A stretch of DNA of 64,000 bases from Proteobacteria bacterium UBA981 (GCA_002292285.1 DBBP01000027.1:107298-171297); one strand, 5' to 3'; shown: positions 1 to 8,976, numbered from the stretch's first letter. The notes: generated by a model not told the origin, from the letters alone. A program made the numbers and translations.

Positions 1-1043
1 AGGCGCCGTAATATCGGTTCGAGGACCTTGCTGGCAGTCTCGTCTGCCATCCATTCGCTGGAATCCAGTAGCTGCAGCTCGTCACGCGCGCTGGCGCTGA
101 GCAGCGCATCTCCTGTGTCGGCGTCGGCCAAAAAACCGCGCAGCCAGCGACTAAATCCGGGCAGCGGGGACAAAGTTGCGTAGGTTTTCAAACTGGGTAA
201 TTCGACCGCCAGCATGTCAACCACCTGCTTGATCAGGAAATTACCAAATGACACGCCGGTCAAGCCACGCTGACAGTTGCTGATGGAATAGAACACCGCG
301 GTATCGGCAAGCGGTTGATCTAAATTTGGCGGTGCGAGCAAATCGCTGATATTGCCAGCAAGTCCTTTCACCAACGCAACCTGTACAAAGATTAAGGGTT
401 CATCGGGTAACGCTGGATGAAAGAAGGCGAAGCAGCGCCGATCATCTGCCAGCCGCCGACGCAAATCGTCCCACCCGTGGATCTCATGCACCGCCTCGTA
501 GGCGATGAGTTTCTCCAGAATGAACGCCGGCGTCTGCCAGTCGATTTTCTCGAGACTGAGGAAGCCGCGGTTGAACCAAGACTGAAAGACGTAGGAAAAA
601 TCGTCATTTATCGTGGCAAGCGCAGGGTCGACCGCGAGCTCATCGAGTAGATCCGTGCGCATGTGTAGCAGCGCTTCGGTACCACCGGGCGCGACGTTCA
701 GCGCCCGAATCAATTCCCGTCGCGAAGATTCAGACGCTTGATTCAGGCGCAAGAGAGTCTCTGGGGACGGCGATGCGTGCCAATCTGCGATGGCAGCCTC
801 AACAGCCTCGGTATCGGGCTCAAGGTGGCTGAGCAACATACGAAAAAATTCGCGACGCTGCTCGGGCTCAAGCGCGGCGTAGGTCGTATGAAAAGTGTCC
901 GCGAGCGCGATGGCGCTCGCTTCGCCCTTTAGCTTCAACAAGGCACGGGACATTTCGGCGAACGCCGCGGCACTTGCCTGTCCGCCCGGTAGACCAAGCA
1001 GCTCGCGCCCGGCGTTAGCGATACCAGCAAGAAAATTTTTCAT
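1..1043 (-). CDS. Malonyl-CoA decarboxylase, N-terminal part (cut by window edge)
   Basis: Catalyses malonyl-CoA to acetyl-CoA plus CO2. About 347 codons are visible, reading leftwards from an ATG at 1043; the C-terminal catalytic part with the acyltransferase-like fold continues beyond base 1. The N-terminal half is a helical domain. From about residue 185 the sequence matches the family's conserved core: a YEAVHEIHGWDDLRRRL block, then RRCFAFFHPALPDEPLIFV, then FYSISNCQRGLTGVSFGNF. These blocks are diagnostic, so the family call is firm. The gene is last in a leftward run after the MoaD-like gene, 123 bases away, so it may or may not share that transcript. Its role could be disposal of malonyl-CoA or removal of dicarboxylates; the window does not decide. 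Confidence 0.92.
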   Translation of the reverse strand, partial: MKNFLAGIANAGRELLGLPGGQASAAAFAEMSRALLKLKGEASAIALADTFHTTYAALEPEQRREFFRMLLSHLEPDTEAVEAAIADWHASPSPETLLRLNQASESSRRELIRALNVAPGGTEALLHMRTDLLDELAVDPALATINDDFSYVFQSWFNRGFLSLEKIDWQTPAFILEKLIAYEAVHEIHGWDDLRRRLADDRRCFAFFHPALPDEPLIFVQVALVKGLAGNISDLLAPPNLDQPLADTAVFYSISNCQRGLTGVSFGNFLIKQVVDMLAVELPSLKTYATLSPLPGFSRWLRGFLADADTGDALLSASARDELQLLDSSEWMADETASKVLEPILRR

Positions 1044-1166
1044 TAGCGCTGCGAATGCATATCAACCGCGAAACGGTCCGCAGCGAACATCGACAACTAA
1101 AAGGTACGCCATGGCATTCGTGCGACATTCACCGATCGGCACCATGACGATGTTGCGCTACGCTAC

Positions 1167-1448
1167 TTAGCCCCCTGCGATACCGACCAGAAACGTGATT
1201 GTCTCACCGTCATCGAGCGTATCTTCCATGCTGATCCGCCGCCCTTTGGTATCGACGAACATGGTGCCCCGCTCGTTCAATTCGTGCGTTTCGGGATCGA
1301 TCAACATCGCCTGCATCTTGGGGCCGTACTTGGCCCCGATGCGCTCGGCAAGTTCCGATACCAGCGGTTGATCAAGATCGAAAGAATCTTTGTCGGTTGC
1401 CGCAAGCTCGCGGAAATGGCTATGAAACTCGGTATGGACTGTAATCAT
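1167..1448 (-). CDS. MoaD/ThiS-like sulfur carrier protein
   Basis: A 93-residue ubiquitin-fold protein ending in the Gly-Gly tail (VGIAGG) that MoaD/ThiS carriers need for C-terminal adenylation and thiocarboxylation. The central part (FVDTKGRRISMEDTL, then DGETITFLVG) matches the last beta strands of the fold. MoaD proteins donate the dithiolene sulfurs of molybdopterin. The gene starts 11 bases after the stop of the aldehyde:ferredoxin oxidoreductase gene, so the two are almost certainly co-transcribed, and it probably supplies sulfur for that enzyme's pterin cofactor. Dedicated MoaD paralogues in tungsten-oxidoreductase operons are established; assigning this one to tungstopterin is inference. 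No E1-like activating enzyme is in the window. Confidence 0.88.
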   Translation of the reverse strand: MITVHTEFHSHFRELAATDKDSFDLDQPLVSELAERIGAKYGPKMQAMLIDPETHELNERGTMFVDTKGRRISMEDTLDDGETITFLVGIAGG

Positions 1449-1459
1449 GCTGCAGTTTC

Positions 1460-3421
1460 TCAGGCCAGGGCGCCATCTGCTTCGAGCACGTCGGCAACGT
1501 CGTCCAATCCGAGTTCGGTCAGCTTGGCCCGGGTCTGTAAACCGGACGCCTTATCCCAACCACGCCACTCGTAATAATCCGACAACACAGTTTCAAACAT
1601 ATCGGCCGCGACCTTACCCGGATAGATGCCCTCTTCGGTCGGCTCCCACATCCAGCGCTCGCATACCGTGTCATGTTCACGGCGCATACCGACGCGAGAA
1701 TTAAACGCCTTCTCCAGGTTGCAGATACGCTCGCCGTCATGCATCAGTTCCTTAGGCGTGCGGTCGATTCCAGTGACTGCACCATAAGCCTTTCCGTAGT
1801 AGTCCTGCGGGGTATATCCGGCCGGATCGAGCATCCAGTGAAACATGCACACGCCATAAGAGTTCAATAGCGCGACCTGGTTTTCGACGACGGCAGTACA
1901 GGCGCCTTTGAGTTCAGTCGTGCTCAGATCCGCTGCTTCGATGCGCCCGTCGAAATAGATTTTCGACAAGTCCTTACGCTGGAACTTTTCGATCAACCCG
2001 ATGCCTTTAAGGTGATCGGCACCGCGGGAAGCAACGGCCATATTGTTCATCCAGGTCGGGAAGGGGCGCATCTCCTCGGTAAAGCTCGCACCACCTTTGC
2101 CGTACATGGCGTACTTCATGAAGTTCTTGCCCATCATGGCGGAATATTTCAGCGCGCCGTGGTAGGGACCGTCGCGGAACATGACACCAAACGCGTTACG
2201 TTGAAAAACGACGTCTTCAACGCAGGCCTCGATATCTTCCATGTTGCCCCATTCGAGGCTTTGTTCGTGGCCAAATAATTCCGCGACATCGCGATCACTG
2301 ATTAAATCGCGCTGTTTCAGTTCCATCAGAAAAGAGATGGAGCAGGACAAATCCTGGTTGTCGATACCGTAGTCATTGGTGAGCTTGCCCCAATGGGCGA
2401 CTTCCGCCCAATCGCGCACATCAAGTGCGCCTGCCGCACTGCCGGTGGTGAGGTATTCGGGGCGACGGAAAGTTTCGCCAACGTATTTTTGCGCGGCTTC
2501 AGATTCGGTGCCGTCGATTTTGTATTTCGCATCGCAGGCGATAAAACAATCAGACGAGCAGACTTCGGAATACTTGTGGTACTTCTTCACCCAATTGTCG
2601 GAACGAATCTCGTCGCCGCGAAACATGTTGCCCTGGTTGTTACGCCAGAAATGGCTGCCGATATGTTGATACATCTCGACCGCGCCGAGCGTACCGCGAC
2701 GCTTGAAGCCATACACGGCTTCGTTGGAATCGATTTTTTTACGGAAATCATCGGACCACGCGAGCATGTCTTTTGGCCGAGTTACCGGTAAGCCACCGCT
2801 GCCTTGTACCGCGATCGCTTTGAGATTTTTCGACCCCATCACAGCGCCACCGCCGCAACGTGCGTGAATGCGCAATGCATCGGACACGACGCCGGCAATC
2901 CCGACCCCGTTTTCACCGGCCTGGCTCACTGTGAGGGTGTGAGTTTTCGACGGGTAAGTACCGTGTTCTTCCTGCAACAACGCATGCGTCTCGGCAGTGT
3001 TCTTGCCCCACAGGTGTGCGGCATCGAGGATCGATACTTCCTGGTTGGAAATATGTAAATAGCAGGGCTTCGGCGCCTTGCCTGTGATGGCGATGTACTC
3101 AAATCCGGAAAATCGCACCATGTAAGGAAATTTCCCGCCGCCTGCCGAATCCCCGAACATGTTGTAGCACGGGCTTTTGAAAGTGATGCGCCCTTTAATG
3201 CCGCTGCCGGCTCCGGTGCCTGCCAAAGGACCGACGCCAAATACGAAAATATTATCCGGTCCACGCGGATCACAATTCACATCGTGGGTCAGGAAGTGCT
3301 CCCACATGATCCAGTTGTTAATGCCTGAACCTCCGATCCAACGTTCGAATACGCTGTGGGGGATGACTTCGCTGTTGCATTCCCCGGTTGTCAGATCAAC
3401 GCGTAGTAGTCGGCTTTCCAT
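1460..3421 (-). CDS. Aldehyde:ferredoxin oxidoreductase family protein (tungsten/molybdenum pterin enzyme)
   Basis: A 653-residue AOR-family catalytic subunit. Members use a bis-pterin tungsten (or molybdenum) centre and one [4Fe-4S] cluster to oxidise aldehydes to acids or to reduce acids. The N-terminal pterin-binding domain is recognisable (SRLLRVDLTTGE, WIGGSGINNW, the GPLAGTGAGSG and GRITFKSP turns). A mid-protein CSSDCFIACDAKY gives three cluster cysteines, and the fourth is probably the Cys in NSYGVCMFHWM near residue 535. Length is close to the usual 600-650. It is preceded 28 bases upstream by a four-cluster ferredoxin and followed 11 bases downstream by a MoaD-like carrier, the usual set for this enzyme class. 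The substrate cannot be read from sequence; an aerobic-type host makes an oxygen-tolerant member possible. Confidence 0.9.
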   Translation of the reverse strand: MESRLLRVDLTTGECNSEVIPHSVFERWIGGSGINNWIMWEHFLTHDVNCDPRGPDNIFVFGVGPLAGTGAGSGIKGRITFKSPCYNMFGDSAGGGKFPYMVRFSGFEYIAITGKAPKPCYLHISNQEVSILDAAHLWGKNTAETHALLQEEHGTYPSKTHTLTVSQAGENGVGIAGVVSDALRIHARCGGGAVMGSKNLKAIAVQGSGGLPVTRPKDMLAWSDDFRKKIDSNEAVYGFKRRGTLGAVEMYQHIGSHFWRNNQGNMFRGDEIRSDNWVKKYHKYSEVCSSDCFIACDAKYKIDGTESEAAQKYVGETFRRPEYLTTGSAAGALDVRDWAEVAHWGKLTNDYGIDNQDLSCSISFLMELKQRDLISDRDVAELFGHEQSLEWGNMEDIEACVEDVVFQRNAFGVMFRDGPYHGALKYSAMMGKNFMKYAMYGKGGASFTEEMRPFPTWMNNMAVASRGADHLKGIGLIEKFQRKDLSKIYFDGRIEAADLSTTELKGACTAVVENQVALLNSYGVCMFHWMLDPAGYTPQDYYGKAYGAVTGIDRTPKELMHDGERICNLEKAFNSRVGMRREHDTVCERWMWEPTEEGIYPGKVAADMFETVLSDYYEWRGWDKASGLQTRAKLTELGLDDVADVLEADGALA

Positions 3422-3449
3422 GATGTCTTCCTCGTCAAATCCCTACGGC

Positions 3450-4103
3450 TCAAGCAGAACTTGAGATTTCTCCGCGTTCCAGCATGGCTTGCATCATGCC
3501 GACCTCGTCCTGCAATTCGGGTTTTTGCTTGGACGTCTGATTGAAATCCGGCTGCGTCTCGTAGAACAGGACTGGCAGACGCACGTATTGTTTACCCTCG
3601 TTAAGCATTTCCGGGCGCGCTGCGCACGCCTTCACGCAAACCGGATCACCACCGCACAAATCGCATTTCAGCAATTCGCCCTGGGGCGCCACGAAGACCA
3701 CATCGAACGGACAACCAGGTACACATTCCATACATTGGATGCAGTTATCCTGTTCGATGACTGCTGCCTGCGTGTTGGGGTCGTAATAAAACGCATCGGT
3801 CGGACAGACTTCGGCACAGGGTGGCGGGTTACCGCAGTGATGGCAGATTTCAGCGATGAAGCCGATGCCATGGGGGCTGACCTTGGAGGGCTTTTCAGGC
3901 GCGTGCTCGATGCGCAGGCGCGACAGTTGCGGATTGATCGTACCGTCCGGCGAATGAACCAACGCGCACGCGATCTCACAAACGTTGCACTCCGTGCATT
4001 GATTGCGCAACGCAAACAGCTTGTGATCTACGTTAGGAACCTCAGCATCTGGTGCGTAGCGAATAGATCCGGTTACCAGTTCCTTTTGCGGGGCTGAAGA
4101 CAT
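3450..4103 (-). CDS. Four-cluster [4Fe-4S] ferredoxin, DmsB/HycB type, electron partner of AOR
   Basis: Electron-transfer subunit with sixteen cysteines in four groups: CTECNVCEIAC, CHHCGNPPPCAEVCP, CIQCMECVPGCP and CDLCGGDPVCVKAC. This predicts four [4Fe-4S] clusters in the fold of DmsB/NrfC-like subunits. No twin-arginine signal or membrane segment is visible, so it should be cytoplasmic. The frame is open upstream to 4157, but I choose the ATG at 4103 because AGGAACG precedes it, while the two earlier starts have no ribosome site. It lies directly upstream of the AOR gene in the same direction and should pass electrons between that enzyme and an unknown partner. No NADH- or FAD-dependent subunit is encoded beside it. 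Confidence 0.88.
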   Translation of the reverse strand: MSSAPQKELVTGSIRYAPDAEVPNVDHKLFALRNQCTECNVCEIACALVHSPDGTINPQLSRLRIEHAPEKPSKVSPHGIGFIAEICHHCGNPPPCAEVCPTDAFYYDPNTQAAVIEQDNCIQCMECVPGCPFDVVFVAPQGELLKCDLCGGDPVCVKACAARPEMLNEGKQYVRLPVLFYETQPDFNQTSKQKPELQDEVGMMQAMLERGEISSSA

Positions 4104-4201
4104 AAAGTTCGTTCCTGTTTTCATTCGCGGCCGGCCGGACACACCGTCCGTCCGCAAGGACGCAGCACAATAATAGGCAACTTGGGCCTCGGAAGCACTT
4201 A

Positions 4202-4462
4202 ATGTCGAACGAAATCTCCAGCTGGGTACATCACCCTGAACACGGCGAGCTGCCGGCGCACCGACTCATAGACTGCGTATTCGCGCTCGCGCCGAATGGC
4301 CGCATCCTGCATTTCCACGTCGAGCAGATGGCAATTGATAGCACAGAGAAGGAATGTCACTACCGACTGGGCGATACTCCGCCGGCGGCAGAACACTCCC
4401 GGTGTCAAATCATTCCGCCGTTTGTGAACAGCTTCCCACGGCGTCTGGCAGGGGGGAATTAG
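4202..4462 (+). CDS. Hypothetical small protein upstream of rhodanese-like gene (uncertain)
   Basis: An 86-codon open frame that I do not recognise. It has a plausible GGAAG ribosome site six bases before the ATG, and its TAG stop is one base from the ATG of the rhodanese-like gene, so it could be coupled to it. Against it: the composition is not clearly protein-like, the C-terminal half is rich in Pro, Arg and His, and the opposite strand is open over the same stretch. It occupies the divergent space between the ferredoxin and the rhodanese gene and could simply be a leader or promoter region. Confidence 0.3.
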   Translation: MSNEISSWVHHPEHGELPAHRLIDCVFALAPNGRILHFHVEQMAIDSTEKECHYRLGDTPPAAEHSRCQIIPPFVNSFPRRLAGGN

Positions 4463-4463
4463 G

Positions 4464-4886
4464 ATGGCATTGCCGGTTATCAGTCCACAGGGCAGTAGCG
4501 AGCGCATCGCCAGCGATGGCGACGCTACTTACGTGGATGTCCGCACAGTGGCTGAATTCGCCGCCGGACGCCCCAAGGGCCGGGCAGTCAATATCCCGAT
4601 TGAGTTTTACCACCCCAAAAGTGGCGCTACCCACCCGAATGAAGCCTTCCTGTTGGTTGCGCGGCACGCGCTGGACACCGCTGGCTCGCTGATTATCGGG
4701 GCAGACGAGGGCGAACGCGCTGCCCAAGCCGCCGGGGCGCTGCTCGAAGCGGGCTTTGGCAGGGTTGAATTGATGCTCGGCGGGATGCCGAAGTGGGAAG
4801 CGGCCGGCCTTAAAGTGACCGGCGATAATCGCGATGGGGTCAGTTACGCGTCGTTGTTGACTGCGGCTCGCCGGGCTAAAGACTAG
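4464..4886 (+). CDS. Rhodanese-like domain protein lacking the catalytic cysteine
   Basis: A 140-residue single-domain rhodanese fold. The early YVDVRTVAEFAAGRPKGRAVNIP block is the family's CDC25-like loop (DVR..EF..GH..GA.NIP). In the active-site loop, where the persulfide-carrying cysteine should sit (normally C..G.RS), the sequence is GADEGERAAQAAG, so alanine 80 replaces the cysteine and thiosulfate transfer should be impossible. Such inactive domains serve as binding modules in other proteins. The start is supported by AGGGGGGAATTAGG directly before the ATG. It is divergent from the AOR/ferredoxin operon; a sulfur-handling or regulatory link with the MoaD carrier is possible but unproven. 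Confidence 0.8.
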   Translation: MALPVISPQGSSERIASDGDATYVDVRTVAEFAAGRPKGRAVNIPIEFYHPKSGATHPNEAFLLVARHALDTAGSLIIGADEGERAAQAAGALLEAGFGRVELMLGGMPKWEAAGLKVTGDNRDGVSYASLLTAARRAKD

Positions 4887-4910
4887 CCACGGGCGGCCGT
4901 ACGCAGGGGC

Positions 4911-5189
4911 CTACCAGCGATTGCCGCGCATTGGTGCTGCTGTCGGACCACTTTTCAACCAGCGCGACCGATCCGCGTGGGCAGTCTGAATCTTGCCCAA
5001 TGTGTCGTTTTTGTTGTTGACGTTGCCGCCCCCAATCAAGCGTTGCACGGCAGCGTCGGCAGGCGTATCACCGAGCTCGAGTTTCGCGTTCTCACACAGC
5101 TCACCCCAAGTCTCGTAACGCTCGGACATCTTGTGCACCACTTCGACGTAAAGGCCGTTGGCCTCACAGAGGTATTCGTACATTGGCAT
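4911..5189 (-). CDS. FmdB-type putative regulatory protein with degenerate zinc ribbon
   Basis: A 92-residue protein starting MPMYEYLCEANG, the N-terminal signature of FmdB/CxxC_CXXC_SSSS proteins (normally MPxYEYxCxxCG). Here the second cysteine of the first knuckle is absent and only one later cysteine (GELCENAK) remains, so a complete zinc site is unlikely. The C-terminal part (VQRLIGGGNV) matches the family's usual position after the ribbon. The frame extends to 5300, but the ATG at 5189 has GAGGA eight bases upstream and gives the canonical N terminus. Function is unknown for most members. It is convergent with the rhodanese gene and divergent from the MFS carrier. Confidence 0.7.
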   Translation of the reverse strand: MPMYEYLCEANGLYVEVVHKMSERYETWGELCENAKLELGDTPADAAVQRLIGGGNVNNKNDTLGKIQTAHADRSRWLKSGPTAAPMRGNRW

Positions 5190-5427
5190 ATTGGTTTCCT
5201 CGTCAACAACGGAATTTTCTGGGCGCATTATAGACACTGACAACGCCTGGGTTGCGCTTAGTTTGTGCCGAGCGCGCGAAGATTGGTTCAATGGCGACAT
5301 CGGGACGCTGGAGTCACGCTACACTATCGCCCGCAACAGCTGCGCACCGGGGGGTCCGCAGCTAAGATCACCGCAGGTTCGCCCGGTCACTCCGTCGGCG
5401 AACCGGATTCTGGGGAGAATCTGGGCT

Positions 5428-6717
5428 ATGAATACGACGTCCGAATCGGCATTACCGTTACAGCCGGGTTGGCAACGCCGCTACACGATTGTCTCGTTGT
5501 GCGTGTTGGCAGCCTTCGTGTGCTACATCGATCGGGTCAATATATCGGTCGCGGTAATCGGCATGCAGGAGGAGTTCGGTTGGTCGGAAACGACCAAGGG
5601 CATGGTCCTGTCGTCCTTTTTCATTGGCTACATGCTGTTTATGGCGCCAAGTGGCTGGCTGGCCAATCGGCTCGGCGGCAAAATCGTCCTCGGAGTGGCG
5701 GTTGCCTGGTGGTCGGTCTTCACCATCCTCACTCCTGCTGCAGCGATGCTCGGCCTGCCCATTCTCATCATTGCGCGCATTGCCATGGGGCTCGGCGAAG
5801 CGGCCATGTTCCCGTCGGCCTACAACCTCTATGGCCGGTGGGTTCCACCGGGTGAACGCTCGAGGGCTGTGTCCCTGCTGATTGGCGGGATCCCCCTGGG
5901 CACCCTGTTCGCGCTGTTGACGACCGGCTGGCTGGTCGAAACCTACGGCTGGCACAGTGTGTTCTACACCTTCGGCGTGGTCGGCATCGCTTGGTGTGTG
6001 CTGTGGTTTCTGAAAGCGCACAACGACCCGGCGACCGACCCGCTCTGTTCGGAGCCCGAACGGCAGATGCTGGCCTCACACGCGCCAGCACCGAAGGAAT
6101 CGCAGGAAATTCCCTGGAAGCAGATGTTCACCACACCGGCTATCTGGGCCTTGATGATCAACCATTTCTGCAGCAATTGGGTGCTGTATATGCTGCTCGC
6201 GTGGCTGCCCAGTTATTTCCGCAGCACACTCGATCTGAGCATCATCAATGCCGGCATTTTTTCTGCCGCGCCATGGCTGTCAATGTTCATCATCGGCAAC
6301 CTGGGCGGGCTGGTCGCAGACAAGATGGTCAGCGGTGGCCTGAGCCTGACGACCGTGCGCAAGATCATGCAGTGCACGGGGCTGATTGGCTCGGCCGTGT
6401 GTCTGCTCGCAGTGCAGAATGTCAGCGAACCCTATGCCGCATTGGGATGGATGTGTGGTGCGCTTGGCATAGCAGCACTGACCTGGTCGGGATTTGTGCC
6501 TAACCACCTGGATATCGCGCCGCGCTACGCCGATGTGCTGATGGGCATCACCAACACCGCCGGCACCATCCCCGGCATCATCGGGGTCGCCATTACGGGC
6601 TGGCTGGTCGACAGCACCGGTACCTATGCTTCGGCATTTGCGCTGTGTGCGGCGGTTAATATTTTCGGTGCGGTGGTGTGGCTGTTTTTCTCTACTGCTG
6701 AGCGGGTTATCGACTAA
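5428..6717 (+). CDS. MFS transporter, ACS (anion:cation symporter) type
   Basis: A 429-residue inner-membrane carrier with about twelve hydrophobic segments. The first half carries the ACS-family features CYIDRVNISVAV after TM1 and GWLANRLGGKIVLG in the TM2-TM3 loop, followed by RIAMGLGEAAMFPSAY in TM4. A cytoplasmic loop near residues 190-220 separates the two halves. Members move organic anions such as hexuronates, phthalate or phosphate-linked substrates with H+ or Na+; the substrate here is not readable. The frame is open to 5158, but I use the ATG at 5428 because GGGGAGA precedes it and the N terminus then has the normal length before TM1. It may feed the carbon-metabolism genes downstream. 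Confidence 0.88.
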   Translation: MNTTSESALPLQPGWQRRYTIVSLCVLAAFVCYIDRVNISVAVIGMQEEFGWSETTKGMVLSSFFIGYMLFMAPSGWLANRLGGKIVLGVAVAWWSVFTILTPAAAMLGLPILIIARIAMGLGEAAMFPSAYNLYGRWVPPGERSRAVSLLIGGIPLGTLFALLTTGWLVETYGWHSVFYTFGVVGIAWCVLWFLKAHNDPATDPLCSEPERQMLASHAPAPKESQEIPWKQMFTTPAIWALMINHFCSNWVLYMLLAWLPSYFRSTLDLSIINAGIFSAAPWLSMFIIGNLGGLVADKMVSGGLSLTTVRKIMQCTGLIGSAVCLLAVQNVSEPYAALGWMCGALGIAALTWSGFVPNHLDIAPRYADVLMGITNTAGTIPGIIGVAITGWLVDSTGTYASAFALCAAVNIFGAVVWLFFSTAERVID

Positions 6718-6936
6718 CGGGCGGGCGTTCAAGCCTGAATCCTCGATGGGCATGACGGGCCCGGTGATTTGACCGACTGTAGCGCCGGCTGAAGTTATCA
6801 AGGTTTGCGAAAGCGAAGCGCTGTAGAGTCGCGCTGCAGTGGTCGGCGGACCGGCTAGTCTGATACATTCGCGCCATGCAGCGGCGATTCCGCCCGCTCA
6901 CGCTCACGATTCGAGTTTTTTTAAGGAGAAGACAAA

Positions 6937-8085
6937 GTGGCAGAAGCCTACATAATCGACGCGGTGCGCAGCCCGACCGGCAAGCGTCGCGGTTCACTTC
7001 AGGATGTCCATCCCGCCGACCTTGGCGCGCATGTGATCAAAGCGCTTGTCGAGCGCAATCCGATACCCGATAACGAATACGACGACGTCATTTTCGGCAC
7101 CATCGATGCGGTGGGTCCGCTCGCGGGCGACGTTGCGCGCACGTGTTGGTTGACTGCGGGTTACAGTGAGGACGTACCTGGCGTGACCATCGATCGCCAA
7201 TGCGGTTCGTCACAGCAGTCGGTCCATTTCGCCGCACAGGCCGTGATGTCTGGCGTCAACGACGTGGTCATCGCCGGCGGTGTGCAGATCATGACCAAGA
7301 TTCCAATCGGCGCTTCGGCGCAGGCGTCCGGAGCCTTCGGCTTCAAAGACCCCTTCACCGATTCCGAAGCGTGGGTCGAACGTTATGGTGATGATCCACC
7401 GACGCAGTTCAAAGGCGCACAGATGATGTGTGACAAATGGGGCTTTAGCCGCAAGGACCTGGAAGTCTTCTCACTCGAGTCACACCGTCGTGCCCTCGCT
7501 GCCATGGCTGACGGTCGATTCGATCGCGAAATTGTGCCGCTGAATGGTTGCACAATGGACGAAACCGCCCGCGAAACTTCGTTGGAGAAAATGGCTGAGC
7601 TCGATCCTATCTTTGGTTTGAAGAGCATTACTGCTGCTGTGTCCAGCCAAACCTGCGACGCCTCATCAGCCATGATCATTGCATCCGAGGACGCGGTGAA
7701 ACGCTACAACCTCAAACCGCGCGCACGCATTCACCATATGGCCGTGCGTGGCGAAGACCCGATGATGATGTTGGCGGCACCTATCTGCACCACGCAGTAC
7801 GCACTCAAGCGTTCCGGTATGACCATGAACGACATGGACCTGGTGGAAATCAATGAAGCCTTCGCGCCGGTGCCAATGGCATGGTTGAAGGAAATGGATT
7901 ACCCGCACGAGAAAACCAATGTGAATGGCGGAGCGATTGCGCTCGGCCATCCGATTGGTGCGACCGGGACGAAATTGATGACCACACTGCTACATGAACT
8001 CGAGCGCACCGGCGGCCGTTACGGTTTGCAAACGATGTGTGAGGGCGGTGGCCAGGCCAACGTCACCATTATCGAGCGCCTGTAA
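6937..8085 (+). CDS. Acetyl-CoA acetyltransferase (thiolase II family)
   Basis: A 382-residue thiolase. The nucleophilic cysteine is Cys89 in TIDRQCGSSQQSVHF, and the general-base pair is His338 in GGAIALGHPIGATG and Cys368 in MCEGGGQANVTII. Together these predict reversible acetoacetyl-CoA or 3-ketoacyl-CoA thiolysis. It starts with GTG, with AAGGAG seven bases upstream. It stands between the MFS carrier and a VOC-family enzyme with gaps of about 200 bases on either side, so co-transcription is uncertain. Chain-length specificity cannot be told from sequence; a role in degrading an imported compound is a reasonable inference. Confidence 0.93.
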   Translation: MAEAYIIDAVRSPTGKRRGSLQDVHPADLGAHVIKALVERNPIPDNEYDDVIFGTIDAVGPLAGDVARTCWLTAGYSEDVPGVTIDRQCGSSQQSVHFAAQAVMSGVNDVVIAGGVQIMTKIPIGASAQASGAFGFKDPFTDSEAWVERYGDDPPTQFKGAQMMCDKWGFSRKDLEVFSLESHRRALAAMADGRFDREIVPLNGCTMDETARETSLEKMAELDPIFGLKSITAAVSSQTCDASSAMIIASEDAVKRYNLKPRARIHHMAVRGEDPMMMLAAPICTTQYALKRSGMTMNDMDLVEINEAFAPVPMAWLKEMDYPHEKTNVNGGAIALGHPIGATGTKLMTTLLHELERTGGRYGLQTMCEGGGQANVTIIERL

Positions 8086-8265
8086 TTCCTGCCTGATTGT
8101 TGCGTCGCGGCATTTCATCGCCGCGGCGCAGCACTTTTCACGATCCCTCCAACTCCCCCACCCACAACGCCCTGACACTTGCCAGCGCACCAAGCTGTAG
8201 GTCAAGCTGTGTCCGTCTCTAATGCCCCGACATAAGGTCGGGCAACCTGCCCGGAGGACACTCTC

Positions 8266-8964
8266 ATGACGCAGCCCAATGGTGTACATCACCTCGCCTT
8301 AATGACCGCCGACGTGAAATCGCAAATCGCGTTTTTCTCCGACGTACTTGGCATGAAATTGAAAGCCCTGTACTGGATGCACAACGTAGACGGCTACTTC
8401 CACGCGTTTATGGAATTAAACGCTAACTCCTCCGTAGCGTTTGTGTTCGCGCCGGCGGTTAAAGACATTCCGGTTGATTACGGCGTGTCACACGCCGGCA
8501 ACCCGGTTAAACCTTGCGCCCCGGGTTCGATGCAACACATTGCGTTTAGCGTCGACACCGACGAGGAGCTGCTGGAGATGCGTGATCGCATTCGTTCACG
8601 TGGCGTGCGTGTGCTCGGCCCGCTCGATCACGGCTTCTGCAAATCGATTTACTTCGGCGGTCCGGAAGATCTCGTTCTCGAAGTATCCACCTCGTCCGAG
8701 GCGATTAACGCCGAGGCCTGGATCGATCCCGAAGTCGTCGCGCTGAACAACATTTCAACTGAAGAGCTCGCCGCCTATAAGAACCCCGCCGCGTATGCCA
8801 ACACATCAGGTGTCCCGGTGGCGCAACCAACGGCCGGTAATGGCATGCCCGAGTACACGCAGATGGATCCTGAGTTCGCCGGTGCCTTCGATTTGCCAGA
8901 CGAAGTCGTCACGCGCGAGCTGAGCGAAAATACACCGCCGGTGAAACTCGCCTCTGCAGGTTAA
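8266..8964 (+). CDS. VOC-family (glyoxalase / extradiol dioxygenase-like) protein
   Basis: A 232-residue vicinal-oxygen-chelate protein. The first beta-alpha-beta module starts with GVHHLALMTADV (metal-ligand His), followed by FFSDVLGMKL; the second contains MQHIAFSVDTDEEL and ends DLVLEVSTSSEA (probable Glu ligand). The first 150 residues complete the fold; the C-terminal 80 residues are extra, polar and of unknown use. Likely chemistry is a metal-dependent isomerisation, lyase or dioxygenase step on a small organic substrate. GGAGGA lies just before the ATG. Nothing nearby fixes the substrate. Confidence 0.85.
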   Translation: MTQPNGVHHLALMTADVKSQIAFFSDVLGMKLKALYWMHNVDGYFHAFMELNANSSVAFVFAPAVKDIPVDYGVSHAGNPVKPCAPGSMQHIAFSVDTDEELLEMRDRIRSRGVRVLGPLDHGFCKSIYFGGPEDLVLEVSTSSEAINAEAWIDPEVVALNNISTEELAAYKNPAAYANTSGVPVAQPTAGNGMPEYTQMDPEFAGAFDLPDEVVTRELSENTPPVKLASAG

Positions 8965-8976
8965 AGCCAACTGTTG

